From the NCBI RefSeq assembly GCF_038397745.1, contig NZ_CP151636.1, positions 806,001 to 870,000 on the forward strand: a stretch of DNA of 64,000 bases, in the 5' to 3' direction. This stretch comes from Microbacterium sp. LWH11-1.2 (lineage in GTDB: Bacteria > Actinomycetota > Actinomycetes > Actinomycetales > Microbacteriaceae). The position numbers and the translations under genes are program-made. Positions 26,603-35,958 of the stretch are shown piece by piece. The notes beneath the pieces were generated by a model. The model was given only the letters and a program-made list of their open reading frames with translations, made no database searches and was not told the origin of the DNA. Each line of letters opens with the position of its first letter. The first letter of the stretch is position 1.

Positions 26603-27604
26603 ATGGCCCTCATCGACAACGGCGTGTACGTCCACGGACGTCGCGTGGAGACCCCGAAGAACCTGGACGAGACGTACCGGATGCTGGATGCCGCCGGCGG
26701 CACCGCCTGGATCGGTCTCTACCGTCCGAGCCCGGAGGAAGTCGCGTCGGTCGCGCGCGAGTTCGACCTGCATCCGCTCGCCGTCGAGGATGCCCTGTCG
26801 GGCCACCAGCGGTCGAAGGTGGAGCGCTACGGCGACACGCTCTTCGCGGTGCTGCGCCCCGCGCGCTACCGCGACAAGGAGGAGTCGATCGAGTTCGGCG
26901 AGCTGCACCTGTTCGTCGGCCCCGACTTCGTGGTGACGATCCGCCATGCCGAGTCGCCGGACCTCGCCGCCGTGCGCCGGCGCATGGAGGCCAACCCCGA
27001 CCTGCTCGCCATGGGTCCCGAGGCCGTGCTCTACGCGATCCTCGACGAGGTCGTCGACGGGTACGAGCCGATCGTCGCCGGTCTGCTGAACGACATCGAC
27101 GAGATCGAGGACCAGCTCTTCGGCGACAGCGACGACGACCAGCTCTCCCGCCGCATCTACGAGCTCTCGCGCGAGGTCATCAACTTCCAGCGGGCCGTGC
27201 ACCCCCTCAGCGGGATGCTGGAGTGGCTGCGCCGCGGGTCCGAGAAGTACCGCATCGACGAGGAGCTGCAGCGGTCGCTGCGCGACGTGCTCGACCACAC
27301 GATCCGGGTGAACGAGCGGGTCGACTCGTTCCGCGCGATCCTCGAGAACGCGCTGACCGTGCACTCCGCGCTCGTCGCCCGCCGCCAGACCGAGGCCGGG
27401 CTCGCGCAGAACGACGAGATCAAGAAGATCTCCTCGTGGGCGGCCATCATCTTCGCGCCGACGCTCGTGGGCACGGTGTACGGCATGAACTTCGAGGTCA
27501 TGCCCGAGCTGCACTGGGCCTTCGGCTACCCGATGGCGATCGGGGCCATGGCCGCGTTCGCCGTCGCGCTGTACGGGGTGTTCAAGTACAAGAAGTGGCT
27601 CTGA
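26603..27604 (+). CDS. corA: Magnesium/cobalt transporter CorA
   Basis: A 333-residue CorA-family channel. The N-terminal funnel domain (about 1-270) ends in two C-terminal helices joined by the signature YGMNFEVMPEL, with GMN at 294-296. The C-terminus is the basic KYKKWL. ATG 26603 has GGAG at 26592-26595; a TTG at 26543 in frame is unlikely. The pentameric channel imports Mg2+, gated by Mg2+ bound in the cytosolic domain. The long structured leader suggests control after transcription starts. Confidence 0.92.
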   Translation: MALIDNGVYVHGRRVETPKNLDETYRMLDAAGGTAWIGLYRPSPEEVASVAREFDLHPLAVEDALSGHQRSKVERYGDTLFAVLRPARYRDKEESIEFGELHLFVGPDFVVTIRHAESPDLAAVRRRMEANPDLLAMGPEAVLYAILDEVVDGYEPIVAGLLNDIDEIEDQLFGDSDDDQLSRRIYELSREVINFQRAVHPLSGMLEWLRRGSEKYRIDEELQRSLRDVLDHTIRVNERVDSFRAILENALTVHSALVARRQTEAGLAQNDEIKKISSWAAIIFAPTLVGTVYGMNFEVMPELHWAFGYPMAIGAMAAFAVALYGVFKYKKWL

Positions 27605-27624
27605 GCCGGGCGCCCCGGCATCCG

Positions 27625-28197
27625 TCAGTGCGTCACGTCGTAGACGACCTTCACGACTCCGTTCGCGTACGCGGCGGACTCACGGAGCGAGAGCTCCTGG
27701 CCGCGCGGGCCGGACGGGAAGATCGTCTTGCCGGAACCCAGCAGCACGGGGAACACCAGCAGGTTGTAGCGGTCGATGAGGTCGGCCTCGGCGAGGCGCA
27801 GGGCGAGCTCGGCGCTGCCGTGGATGAAGATGCCTCCTCCTTCGCCGTCACGCAGCCTCGCGACCTCGTCGGTCGAACGGAGGATGCTCGTCTCACCCCA
27901 GCCGTCGACCAGATCCTCTTCGGCGAGCGTGGTCGACACCACGTACTTGGGCAGATCCCGATACGCGGCGTGGTCCTCTGAGTCCCGCCAGAACGGTGCG
28001 AAGGCCTCGTAGCTGCGGCGCCCGAACAGCAGCGCCGTGGTGTCGGCCAGCTCCTCGCCCTTCAGCGAGTAGGCGTCGGCGTCGAACGGTGTGCGGAACA
28101 CCCACCCGCCGTTCGGGTGACCTTCGACCGCGCCGCCGGGGGAGTCGACGATGCCGTCAGCGGTGATGAATCCGGTGTAGACGAGTTCGCGGGTCAT
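27625..28197 (-). CDS. Dihydrofolate reductase family protein (RibD C-terminal-like)
   Basis: A 190-residue NADPH-dependent reductase fold. It starts ELVYTGFITADGIVDSPGG, has the cofactor loop LLFGRRSYEAFAPFW and IHGSAELALRLAEADLIDRY. It matches the stand-alone YwjB/YyaP-type RibD-C proteins rather than folate-pathway FolA. AGGAGGAAGAGC precedes the ATG. Function is unknown. It converges on corA with a 20-bp gap. Confidence 0.85.
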   Translation of the reverse strand: MTRELVYTGFITADGIVDSPGGAVEGHPNGGWVFRTPFDADAYSLKGEELADTTALLFGRRSYEAFAPFWRDSEDHAAYRDLPKYVVSTTLAEEDLVDGWGETSILRSTDEVARLRDGEGGGIFIHGSAELALRLAEADLIDRYNLLVFPVLLGSGKTIFPSGPRGQELSLRESAAYANGVVKVVYDVTH

Positions 28198-28287
28198 GCT
28201 CTTCCTCCTGGTCGGGGTCGCCGTTCGACCCTCTCATCATGACGTCGAACGGAGACCGCCGAAATCGACATCCCGCATCCGAAGGAC

Positions 28288-28318
28288 TTGACCTTGACAC
28301 CGTGACAAGGTGTGAGAT
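28288..28318 (+). promoter_or_regulatory. MerR-type promoter/operator of the HEAT-MerR operon
   Basis: TTGACC (28288-28293) and TGAGAT (28313-28318) are 19 bp apart, the overlong spacing typical of MerR-controlled promoters. Between them lies a dyad, ACCTTGACAC / GTGACAAGGT (28291-28311), matching at 9 of 10 positions with one central base. The second gene of the operon encodes a MerR-family regulator, so autoregulation by DNA twisting is likely. Confidence 0.72.
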
Positions 28319-28337
28319 GGCTGATGGAGGTGGTCCC

Positions 28338-29012
28338 ATGACCGACGACGACCGCGAATCCGCTGCGGTGGGGCAGCTCAGCGCTGCCCTGACGGCCGAG
28401 TCCGCATCGACGCGCCTGCAGGCGGCGATGACGGCCGGCACGCACCCGCGCACCGCCTACGTGCCCGTGCTCATCGCGCAGTGCCGCACGGAACCGGACT
28501 TCTCCGTGCGGGAGACGCTCACGTGGGCGCTGACCCGTCACGATCGTCAGGTCACCGTCGAGCTCCTGCTGCCCGAGCTCGACTCGACCACGGCACAGGC
28601 GCGCAGTCAGGCGCTGCACTCGCTGTCGAAGATCGGCGACCCGCGCGCCTGGCCGGCGATCACGACGACGCTACTCACCGACGACGACACCGAGGTCGCG
28701 CGAGCCGCGTGGCGCACGGCCGCCGGTCTCGCCCCCGACGACGAGAAGGAGCGGCTCGCCGAGGTCCTCTCCACGCAGTTCGCCCGCGGCGACCGCGACC
28801 TGCAGCGCAGTCTGAGTCGGGCCTTCGCGGTGCTCGGCGCGCCGGCGGCGGCAGCGGTCGAGAAGGCGGCGACGTACCCCGCACCGGAGGTGCGCATCCA
28901 CGCGATCGCGACCGCGCACGTGATGGAGAATCCCGACGACGGCTTCGACGCCGCCGTCGCCGAGGCCCAGCGCATCGTCGCACTGCGCGCGGCGCCGCGG
29001 ACCGAGGAATGA
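28338..29012 (+). CDS. HEAT-repeat protein
   Basis: A 224-residue helical protein built from about five HEAT-like repeats (SVRETLTWALTRHD, SQALHSLSKIGDPRAWPAIT, EVARAAWRTAAGL, and others). Such repeats are protein-binding scaffolds. GGAGG lies nine bases before ATG 28338; an upstream in-frame ATG overlaps the promoter and is rejected. The stop overlaps the start of the MerR-HEAT gene. Related repeat patterns in the two products suggest that they arose by duplication and may bind each other. Confidence 0.72.
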   Translation: MTDDDRESAAVGQLSAALTAESASTRLQAAMTAGTHPRTAYVPVLIAQCRTEPDFSVRETLTWALTRHDRQVTVELLLPELDSTTAQARSQALHSLSKIGDPRAWPAITTTLLTDDDTEVARAAWRTAAGLAPDDEKERLAEVLSTQFARGDRDLQRSLSRAFAVLGAPAAAAVEKAATYPAPEVRIHAIATAHVMENPDDGFDAAVAEAQRIVALRAAPRTEE

Positions 29013-30046
29013 GCATGCTGATCGGCGAGGTGGCGCAGCAGACCGGCATCAGTGCACGGATGCTGCGCCACTACGACCGCATCGGGCTCGTCTCGCCGAC
29101 GGAGCGCACGGCCGCCGGGTACCGCCGCTACTCGGATGCCGACGTGCAGCGCCTCTTCCGGGTGGAGGGTCTGCGGTCGCTGGGGCTGGGTCTCGCCGAG
29201 ATACCGGCGGCCCTCACCGACGAGCACTTCACCACGCGCGGCATGATCGATCGGCTCCTCGAGCGCTCGCGCGACCGCCTCGCCCGGGCGCAGGAACTGG
29301 TCTCCCGGCTGGAGCAGGTGCACGCGTCGGAACCCGAGGCCTGGCCCGACGTGATGCGCACGATCGGGCTCATGCGAGGCTTCGAGGCGCAGGATGCGTC
29401 CACCCGCCAGCGACACGCGCTCTCCCTGCCGGACGGTGACGGGCGCGATGTCGGCGTGCTGGTCGAAGCCGTTCTCCGCGAACAGGATCCCAACGCCGCC
29501 GGCGCTATGGCCTGGGCCGTGGCACGCGCGGGCGACACGGCGATCCCTCTGCTCACGGTCGCTCTCGACTCACCGGACGACGACCGGCGACATCGGGCCC
29601 TCCGGGCGCTCGAGAAGATCGGCTCCCCTGCCGCTCTGCAGGTGCTGACCGGCCTCGCCGAGCACCACGATCCGCTCCTCCGCGCCCGCGCGCACCTGGC
29701 CCGCGGGCGCTCGGGCGACGCCGAGTCCATCGACGCGATCGTCGAGCTGATCGTCCTCGGCACCGGGGACATCGAGGCCCTCGAGGTCCTCGAGGGCCTG
29801 GCGGCGTCGGACGACCTCGCGCCCCGGATCGCACATGCCCTGGCGGCCGCCGCGGCATCCGACGACCCGGCGGTTCGACGTCGCCTCGCCGGCGCACTCG
29901 GATCCCTCCCCGGCGACGGCGCGTTCACCGCGCTCCGCGAACTCGCGGAGGATCTGGAGCCGTCGGTCGCCCTGACGGCGAGGGCACTGCTGCACGCCGC
30001 GCCGTCACAGCGCGCGACCCGCGCCGGGCGACCCGCGCCCGGCTGA
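29009..30046 (+). CDS. MerR-family regulator fused to HEAT repeats
   Basis: A 345-residue protein. Residues 1-70 are a MerR winged helix (LIGEVAQQTGISARMLRHYD, ending GYRRYSDADVQRL), followed by the dimer helix (RDRLARAQELVSRLEQVHA). From about residue 145 to the end come HEAT-like repeats (RHRALRALEKIGSPAALQVL, VRRRLAGALGSLPGDGAFTA). The usual small-molecule pocket is thus replaced by a protein-binding scaffold. It overlaps the HEAT gene by four bases. ATG 29015 is a possible alternative start. Confidence 0.82.
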   Translation: MSMLIGEVAQQTGISARMLRHYDRIGLVSPTERTAAGYRRYSDADVQRLFRVEGLRSLGLGLAEIPAALTDEHFTTRGMIDRLLERSRDRLARAQELVSRLEQVHASEPEAWPDVMRTIGLMRGFEAQDASTRQRHALSLPDGDGRDVGVLVEAVLREQDPNAAGAMAWAVARAGDTAIPLLTVALDSPDDDRRHRALRALEKIGSPAALQVLTGLAEHHDPLLRARAHLARGRSGDAESIDAIVELIVLGTGDIEALEVLEGLAASDDLAPRIAHALAAAAASDDPAVRRRLAGALGSLPGDGAFTALRELAEDLEPSVALTARALLHAAPSQRATRAGRPAPG

Positions 30047-30053
30047 GCGCACC

Positions 30054-30119
30054 GCGGCTGCCCGCACCCGGGCCGAGCGCACCCGTGCGGGTATGCGCGG
30101 CCCGGGTGCGCGCGGCCGC
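30054..30119. terminator. Bidirectional hairpin between convergent genes
   Basis: Arms 30054-30075 and 30098-30119 pair at about 19 of 22 positions, including 13 continuous pairs (CGCACCCGGGCCG / CGGCCCGGGTGCG). An inner CCCG-TG-CGGG sits in the loop. It occupies nearly all of the gap between two converging genes. There is no U-tract, as is common in actinobacteria. Confidence 0.65.
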
Positions 30120-30120
30120 C

Positions 30121-30597
30121 TCACTGCGGGGCGGAGCCGTCCCGATCCCTGACCTCGATGTTGGCGATCTCGAGCTCGTCGTCGAGCTGCACCAGGATCC
30201 GCGAGTCGGGGAACTGCTTCGGCGCATCGAAGGCGAGCAGCACGGCATCCGCGAAGACGACGACCGAGGTCGCCTCGAGGTCGTCGCGCAGGTCGACCTG
30301 CTCGATCACCGGCTCGTCGTCGACCGCCTCGTCGATGTCGTCGGCGACCTCGTCGATCACGGCCCGCCAGCGGGTCTCGTTCACGGACAGGATGCGGGCG
30401 AGGGCGGCGACGAGCTCCTCGCCGTCGAGCGCGTCGTCATCGTCGTCGAGCTCGGGGTCGACGTTGACCGTCACGACGGTGCCGGCGGCGTCGATGCTCG
30501 CACGCCCGTAGATGAGGCCGTTCTCGGCGACCGGTTCATCGAGCAGTCCACTGTCGACGATACGGGCGAGGAGGTTGTCGAGAAGCGGGGAGGTCAT
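30121..30597 (-). CDS. Acidic protein of unknown function
   Basis: A 158-residue soluble, strongly acidic protein with an Asp run (ELDDDDDALDG) and a beta-rich C-terminus (ATSVVVFADAVLLAFDAPKQ). ATG 30597 has GGGGAGG upstream; an earlier ATG six codons back lacks a site. I do not recognise a family. It converges on the MerR-HEAT gene. Confidence 0.6.
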   Translation of the reverse strand: MTSPLLDNLLARIVDSGLLDEPVAENGLIYGRASIDAAGTVVTVNVDPELDDDDDALDGEELVAALARILSVNETRWRAVIDEVADDIDEAVDDEPVIEQVDLRDDLEATSVVVFADAVLLAFDAPKQFPDSRILVQLDDELEIANIEVRDRDGSAPQ

Positions 30598-30666
30598 GAG
30601 ACCAGTCTTTCGCATCCGGCCGCCGTGCGGGCGGCCGGATGCGGAGACGCGCGATCCGGGATCCGG

Positions 30667-33177
30667 CTACTGCCGCGAGCCGATCTCCTCGATCGGCCGC
30701 GTTCGCATCGCGGCGATCGTCGCCACCCAGAGCGACAGCAGCGCGAGCGCGCCCATCGACCCGATGATCGCCAGCGACGGGAGCACCGGCAGCGCCGGGA
30801 TCGGCTGACCGGAGATCCCGATGCTCATCCCGATCAGCGGCGGCACGGCCACCAGCACTCCGAAGACGACGGCGATGGTCGCGACCATCATCGCCTCGAC
30901 GCGCATCATCGCCCGCACCTGTCGCCGCGAGGAGCCGATCAGCTGCAGCAGCGCGAGCTCGCGCGACCGCTCCCCTGTGGCCATGACGAGCGTGTTGATG
31001 ACGGCGATCGCGATGTACCCCAGGATCACGATCAGCGCCACGAGATTCACCCAGCCCTGCTGGGACTGCGCGTCGGCACCCGCGGCCTTCTGCCCGCGCG
31101 CATCGGCCGTCAGCAGCCCCGCGTCGACGAGAGCCGCGCGCACCTGGTCGAGAGCGCCGTCGTCGACGGCCACGAGGGCGAAGGCGTCCAGCCCGGTCGT
31201 GGTGTGCTCGCGCACCGCTTCGACATCCATCGTGAGGTCGCCGAAGCCCAGACCGCGCTCGTAGATCGCCACGACAGTCGCCTCGAGCGGCATCCCGTCG
31301 CCGAAGCGGCCGGTGACCGTGTCGCCGATCCCGACGCCGAGGGTCTGCACAGCATCCGTGCTCACCGCCACGGTCGATCCGTCGTCGAGCCCACCCAGCG
31401 TGCCCTCCTGCACCTGCAGGTCGAGTGCCGTGTCGACCGACGCCGGGTCGACGCCCTGGAGCACGTGCTCCCCGCGCTGCACCTTGCCCTCGAAGTCGAG
31501 GGAATCGATGATCGCACTGCTGATCGCGATCCCGGAGGCGCCCGACACCCCGGGGATCGAGCTGATCATCTCGATGGATGCCGGGCTGAGGCCCGCGGAT
31601 GCCGTGACGCGGAGGTCGGCCGTGACACCGGCCTGCGCCTGCGCGGCGGCCTCGCTCGCGATGACCGCGGGGGCGCCGATCTGCACCAGCCCCAGGCCGA
31701 TGCCCAGGGCGATCGGGAGGATCGCGCTGGCGAGCCGACGGCTGTTCGCCGCCGCGTTCGCCGCCGCCAGGAACCCGGCCGCGGACAGCCGCCGCAGCAC
31801 GGAGCCGATCAGGCGCACACTGAGCGACACCAGCCACGGCCCCAGCAGCGCGAGCGCGACGATCAGCATCATCGCCGCTCCCGCCGAGGCGCCGGCCGCG
31901 TATTCGCCGCGCACGACCAGCGGCACGGTCGACACGGAGATCCCGGCGGTCGCGAACACGATGCCGGTGATGATCCGCGGCAGTCCGCTCGCCGCGGGGC
32001 CCGTGGCCGATTCCCGCAGCGCCTCGATCGGGTCGAGCTTCGCGGGTCGCCGAGCCGCGATGCGCGCCGCACCCCACGCGGCGCCGAGCACGAGCAGCAC
32101 GGCGCCGACCGCGGGGATCGGACCGATCGCCAGAGCGAAGTCGCCGGGGATCACGCCGCCCGACACGAAGGCTCCCTGCAGCACGGTCGAGAGCAGGTAG
32201 CCGGGAGCGATACCCGCGAGCGCGGCGATCACTGCGACGGACAGCACCTCGCGGGCGACCAGTGCATGGACCTGCTTCGAGCTCGCGCCGACCGCGCGGA
32301 GCAGGGCGTAATCCCGACGGCGCGACTGCACCGAGAGCGAGAGCGTGCCGGCGACGATGAACATCGCCACGAGGATGCATGTGCCGACGAAGGCGCTGCC
32401 GATCGCGATGAGCGTCGACCGTGCGGCCCCGGAGTCGAGGAACTCGATGTCGCCTCGGCCGTCTCCTGTCTGCGCGGCGACGCCGGGGAGCGCCTCGCGG
32501 ATCGCGGCGGCGGCGCGGTCGGCCTCGCCGGGAGCGGTGAACACTCCCAGCACCTGCGCGGCGCCGCCGTGCGGGTCGAGCTGGCCGATGCGCTCCTCGG
32601 TGAGGAAGACGTGGCTCGCGCGCTCGGGCACGACCGGACCGTCGACGACGCCGACGACCCGGTACTCGGCCGTGACGCCGCCGTGCGAGAGGGTCACGGC
32701 GTCGCCCACGGCCTCGCCGGTGACGGCCGTGACGACGACCTCGTCGGCGGAGGCCGGCTCCCTGCCTTCGCGCAGGACGAACCCGGTCAGGGTCGTCGAG
32801 GCCCAGGAGTGCGCCTCGACGGGTGCCGCATCCTCACCCGCGGTGAGCGGGACCGTGACGTCGGAGACGACGCTCTCGACACCGTCGATCGCGGCGATCT
32901 CCTGCGCGGCATCCGTGGGAAGCGGAGCGCGCTCGCGGAGCGGGAGCGGCATGTCTTCCGGGACGTCGACGTACTGCGAGGAGCCGACGACCACGTCGAC
33001 CTGGGTGTAGCGCTCGGGGGCGAGCCCACCGCGGATGCCGGATTCGACGAGCACGCCGAGCCCCGTGACCAGGATGCTCGCGACGAAGATCGCCACCGCC
33101 ACCCCGGCGAAGCTGGCGCGGTTGTGGCGCAGATCGGCGCGCACGAGGCCGCCGAAGCTCAGACGCTGACCGGTCAT
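30667..33177 (-). CDS. ABC transporter permease, FtsX/MacB-PCD type
   Basis: An 836-residue permease with a first helix (FAGVAVAIFVASILVTGLG), a large extracytoplasmic domain, three helices, a middle helix pair (about 450-600), a second extracytoplasmic domain and three final helices. This double FtsX layout is typical of Gram-positive lipoprotein or antimicrobial-peptide exporters (BceB/YknZ relatives). The ATG overlaps the ATPase stop by one base. With the ATPase and the divergent two-component system it forms a sensing and resistance module. Confidence 0.88.
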   Translation of the reverse strand: MTGQRLSFGGLVRADLRHNRASFAGVAVAIFVASILVTGLGVLVESGIRGGLAPERYTQVDVVVGSSQYVDVPEDMPLPLRERAPLPTDAAQEIAAIDGVESVVSDVTVPLTAGEDAAPVEAHSWASTTLTGFVLREGREPASADEVVVTAVTGEAVGDAVTLSHGGVTAEYRVVGVVDGPVVPERASHVFLTEERIGQLDPHGGAAQVLGVFTAPGEADRAAAAIREALPGVAAQTGDGRGDIEFLDSGAARSTLIAIGSAFVGTCILVAMFIVAGTLSLSVQSRRRDYALLRAVGASSKQVHALVAREVLSVAVIAALAGIAPGYLLSTVLQGAFVSGGVIPGDFALAIGPIPAVGAVLLVLGAAWGAARIAARRPAKLDPIEALRESATGPAASGLPRIITGIVFATAGISVSTVPLVVRGEYAAGASAGAAMMLIVALALLGPWLVSLSVRLIGSVLRRLSAAGFLAAANAAANSRRLASAILPIALGIGLGLVQIGAPAVIASEAAAQAQAGVTADLRVTASAGLSPASIEMISSIPGVSGASGIAISSAIIDSLDFEGKVQRGEHVLQGVDPASVDTALDLQVQEGTLGGLDDGSTVAVSTDAVQTLGVGIGDTVTGRFGDGMPLEATVVAIYERGLGFGDLTMDVEAVREHTTTGLDAFALVAVDDGALDQVRAALVDAGLLTADARGQKAAGADAQSQQGWVNLVALIVILGYIAIAVINTLVMATGERSRELALLQLIGSSRRQVRAMMRVEAMMVATIAVVFGVLVAVPPLIGMSIGISGQPIPALPVLPSLAIIGSMGALALLSLWVATIAAMRTRPIEEIGSRQ

Positions 33178-33944
33178 CACCACTCCCCGAGCGAGCTCAT
33201 GCGATCGGTGATCTGCGCGGGGCTCGCCCCATCGAGGTGCCCGGCGAACGAGCCGTCCGCGAGGAAGATCACGCGGTCGGCGTGCGAGGCCACGACCGGG
33301 TCGTGCGTCACGACGACGACGGTCTGGTCGAGCTCCTTCGCCGTGTGCGCGAGCAGGTCGAGCACCTGCTTGCCGGACCGGGAGTCCAGCGCTCCCGTCG
33401 GCTCGTCGCCGAAGACCACGTAGGGGCGGGTGATCAGCGCGCGGGCGATCGCGACGCGCTGCTGCTGGCCGCCGGAGAGCTCGGCCGGACGACGCAGCCG
33501 CCGATCGCGGAGCCCGACCGCGTCGAGCAGGAAGTCGAGCCACCCCGGGTCGAGCCGGCGACCGGACAGCCGCAGCGGGAGCGTGATGTTCTCCTCGACG
33601 TTCAGGGCGGGGAGCAGGTTGTACGCCTGGAAGACGAAGCCGACGTGGTCGCGACGGAACGCCGTGAGCTGCGCGGGGCGCAGACCCGAGATCTCGGTGC
33701 CGCCGAGCCGCACGGTGCCGCTGGTGGGCTTGTCGAGGCCGGCCGCGCTGTGCAGCAGCGTGCTCTTGCCCGAGCCGGACGGGCCCATGATCGCGGTGAA
33801 CGAGCCCTTCGCCAGGACGAGATCGACGCCGCGGAGCGCCGACACCGCGCCGACACCGGCGCCGTAGGTCTTGACGACGGATTGCAGGCGCAGCGCCTCG
33901 GCCGGACGAGCGTCGACGGCGGATGCGAGTGATGTGGAGGTCAT
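33177..33944 (-). CDS. ABC transporter ATP-binding protein (MacB/LolD-like)
   Basis: A 255-residue ATPase with Walker A GPSGSGKST (54-62), the signature [15 protein letters not shown] and Walker [13 protein letters not shown], the pattern of MacB/LolD/BceA motors that drive FtsX-type permeases. TAGCGT lies exactly six bases before the ATG with no ribosome-binding site, suggesting a leaderless mRNA. It is divergent from the sensor kinase gene, 108 bp away. Confidence 0.92.
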   Translation of the reverse strand: MTSTSLASAVDARPAEALRLQSVVKTYGAGVGAVSALRGVDLVLAKGSFTAIMGPSGSGKSTLLHSAAGLDKPTSGTVRLGGTEISGLRPAQLTAFRRDHVGFVFQAYNLLPALNVEENITLPLRLSGRRLDPGWLDFLLDAVGLRDRRLRRPAELSGGQQQRVAIARALITRPYVVFGDEPTGALDSRSGKQVLDLLAHTAKELDQTVVVVTHDPVVASHADRVIFLADGSFAGHLDGASPAQITDRMSSLGEW

Positions 33945-34052
33945 GCTTCGACGCTACGAACAGCGGCGGCGCGGTCCCATCCCGCTGTCCACCGGAACGA
34001 TGGTGGTGCTGGCTATACCGCGCCGGCATCCGCTCTCCGGCAGACTTGCAGA

Positions 34053-35288
34053 GTGAAGGACGGACGGATGCGGCGCTGGCTGCGGGACTGGCGGTTCCTG
34101 GCGGTCGAGTTCGCGGCATCCGTCGTCTCCCTCGTGCTGTTCTGCGTCGGGCTGGTGCTGCTGCCGCTGATGATCATCACCGGTGGCGTGCTGATCCTGC
34201 CGCAGGCCGTGCGCGTGCTGCATGCGTGGAGCGACCGCAACCGCCGGCGCATCGGCTCCTTCCGCGGGGTGGATCTGCCCCCGATCTCGCGCGCGCTCCC
34301 GCCGGGGGCCACGATCGACGACCGGCTGCGCTTCGCGTTCTCGCGGGCGACCGGGCGCGACGCGCTGTGGCTCGCGGTGCACGCCCTGCCGGTGATGTGG
34401 GTGTCGGTGATCACGGTCACGCTTCCGCTGGCCGCGGTCAACACGCTCGCCGTGACGTACTACTGGCAGTTCGCGCCGGCCGATGACCCGGTCGGATCCC
34501 CCTATCCGGTCACTTCCTGGGAGCTCGCGGCCACGATGCCGCTGGTCGCCGTCGCCTACGCGCTGATCTCCTGGTGGCTCATCCCCGCCGTCGCACGCCT
34601 GCTGTCCTGGACGTCGGCGCGGCTGCTGGCGACGCCCGAGAAGTCCCGTCTCGCGGCGCGCGTGGATGCTCTGACGCTCAGCCGCGCCGCCGCCCTCGAC
34701 GCCCACGGCGCAGAGCTCCGCCGCATCGAACGCGACCTGCACGACGGCGCGCAGAACCGTCTCGTGAACGTCGTGATGATGCTCGGTATCGCGGAGCGCG
34801 CGCTCGAGACCGATCCGAGCGGCGTGCTCGAACCGCTCCGTCGGGCGCAGGATGCCGCGACCGACGCGCTCGCCGGCCTGCGCCGCACGGTGCACGACAT
34901 CTATCCGCCGATCCTCGACGAACTCGGCCTGGAGGGGGCGCTGGCCTCGCTCGCCGGCCGCAGCGCCGTGCCCTGCACGATCGAGGCCGCCGAGGTCGGG
35001 CGCGTGCCGGCCGCGGTCGAGTCCGCCAGCTACTTCGTCGTCGCCGAGGCCCTCACGAACGTGAACAAGTACAGCGACGCGGCGCGCGCGACCGTGCAGG
35101 TGAGCCGCGAGGGAGAACGCCTGATCATCACCGTCGAGGACGACGGAGCGGGCGGTGCCGTGGAGCGTCCGGGCGGGGGGCTCGCCGGCATCCGACGCCG
35201 CGTCGAGGCCTTCGAGGGCACGACGGAGCTGACCAGCCCGGTCGGCGGACCCACCACCCTGAGAGCGGAGCTGCCATGCGGATCGTGA
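34053..35288 (+). CDS. Two-component sensor histidine kinase, NarL type (HisKA_3)
   Basis: A 411-residue membrane kinase with two N-terminal helix pairs (about 15-58 and 103-180), a short linker, the phosphoacceptor His230 in ERDLHDGAQNRL and an HATPase domain with the N-box EALTNVNKYSDA and G-box DDGAGG. GTG 34053 follows CAGACT by six bases; ATG 34068 is an alternative. Its stop overlaps the response regulator. It probably senses cell-envelope stress and controls the divergent exporter. Confidence 0.9.
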   Translation: MKDGRMRRWLRDWRFLAVEFAASVVSLVLFCVGLVLLPLMIITGGVLILPQAVRVLHAWSDRNRRRIGSFRGVDLPPISRALPPGATIDDRLRFAFSRATGRDALWLAVHALPVMWVSVITVTLPLAAVNTLAVTYYWQFAPADDPVGSPYPVTSWELAATMPLVAVAYALISWWLIPAVARLLSWTSARLLATPEKSRLAARVDALTLSRAAALDAHGAELRRIERDLHDGAQNRLVNVVMMLGIAERALETDPSGVLEPLRRAQDAATDALAGLRRTVHDIYPPILDELGLEGALASLAGRSAVPCTIEAAEVGRVPAAVESASYFVVAEALTNVNKYSDAARATVQVSREGERLIITVEDDGAGGAVERPGGGLAGIRRRVEAFEGTTELTSPVGGPTTLRAELPCGS

Positions 35289-35914
35289 TCGCCGAAGACG
35301 ACACCCTGCTGAGGGAGGGGCTCGCGCTGCTGCTGCGCAGCGAGGGCTTCGACGTCGTCGCCGCGGTCGACAACGCCGACGACTTCCTGCTCCGGCTCGA
35401 CGATGCGGATGCCGCGGTCGTCGATGTGCGGATGCCGCCGACGTACACGAGCGAGGGCCTGAAGGCCGCGGCGGAGGCACGGGCGCGTCGCCCCGGCTTC
35501 CCCGTGCTGGTGCTGTCCGCCTACGTCGAGGACCGCTACGCCGGGGAGCTGCTCGCCGCGGGCGCCGACGGGCTCGGGTACCTCCTCAAGGAGCGCGTCG
35601 GCAAGGTCGCCTCGTTCATCGACGCCCTCCACCGTGTGGCAGCGGGCGGCACCGTCATGGACCCCGAGGTCATCTCGCAGCTCATGAGCAGGCGTCGGGC
35701 CGACGACCCGGTGCAGTCGCTCACGCCGCGCGAGCGCGAGGTGCTCGGCCTCATGGCGGAAGGCCTCGACAACGCCACGATCGCCGCACGGCTCTTCGTG
35801 ACGGAGACCGCGGTGAGCAAGCACATCGGCAACATCTTCGCCAAGCTCGGGCTCGCGACGAGCGACAGCGGGCACCGCCGGGTGCTCGCGGTGCTCGCCT
35901 ACCTCCGCGACTGA
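35276..35914 (+). CDS. Response regulator, NarL/LuxR family
   Basis: A 212-residue regulator with a receiver domain (acid pair at 8-9, phosphoacceptor Asp50 in VVDVRMP) and a LuxR-type C-terminal helix-turn-helix (LTPREREVLGLMAEGLDNAT). It overlaps the sensor kinase by 13 bp, and the pair should act together on the divergent ABC genes. Confidence 0.92.
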   Translation: MRIVIAEDDTLLREGLALLLRSEGFDVVAAVDNADDFLLRLDDADAAVVDVRMPPTYTSEGLKAAAEARARRPGFPVLVLSAYVEDRYAGELLAAGADGLGYLLKERVGKVASFIDALHRVAAGGTVMDPEVISQLMSRRRADDPVQSLTPREREVLGLMAEGLDNATIAARLFVTETAVSKHIGNIFAKLGLATSDSGHRRVLAVLAYLRD

Positions 35915-35958
35915 GCGGGCCTCTGGACACGTCGCCCGGACGAGCGCATGCTGAGACC

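Noticed and set aside
30085..33423. Very long plus-strand open frame (over 1100 codons) antisense to the FtsX-type permease
   Set aside because: It mirrors the permease codons; composition is extremely Arg/His/Asp-rich with no domain, and the opposite frame has clear membrane segments and motifs.
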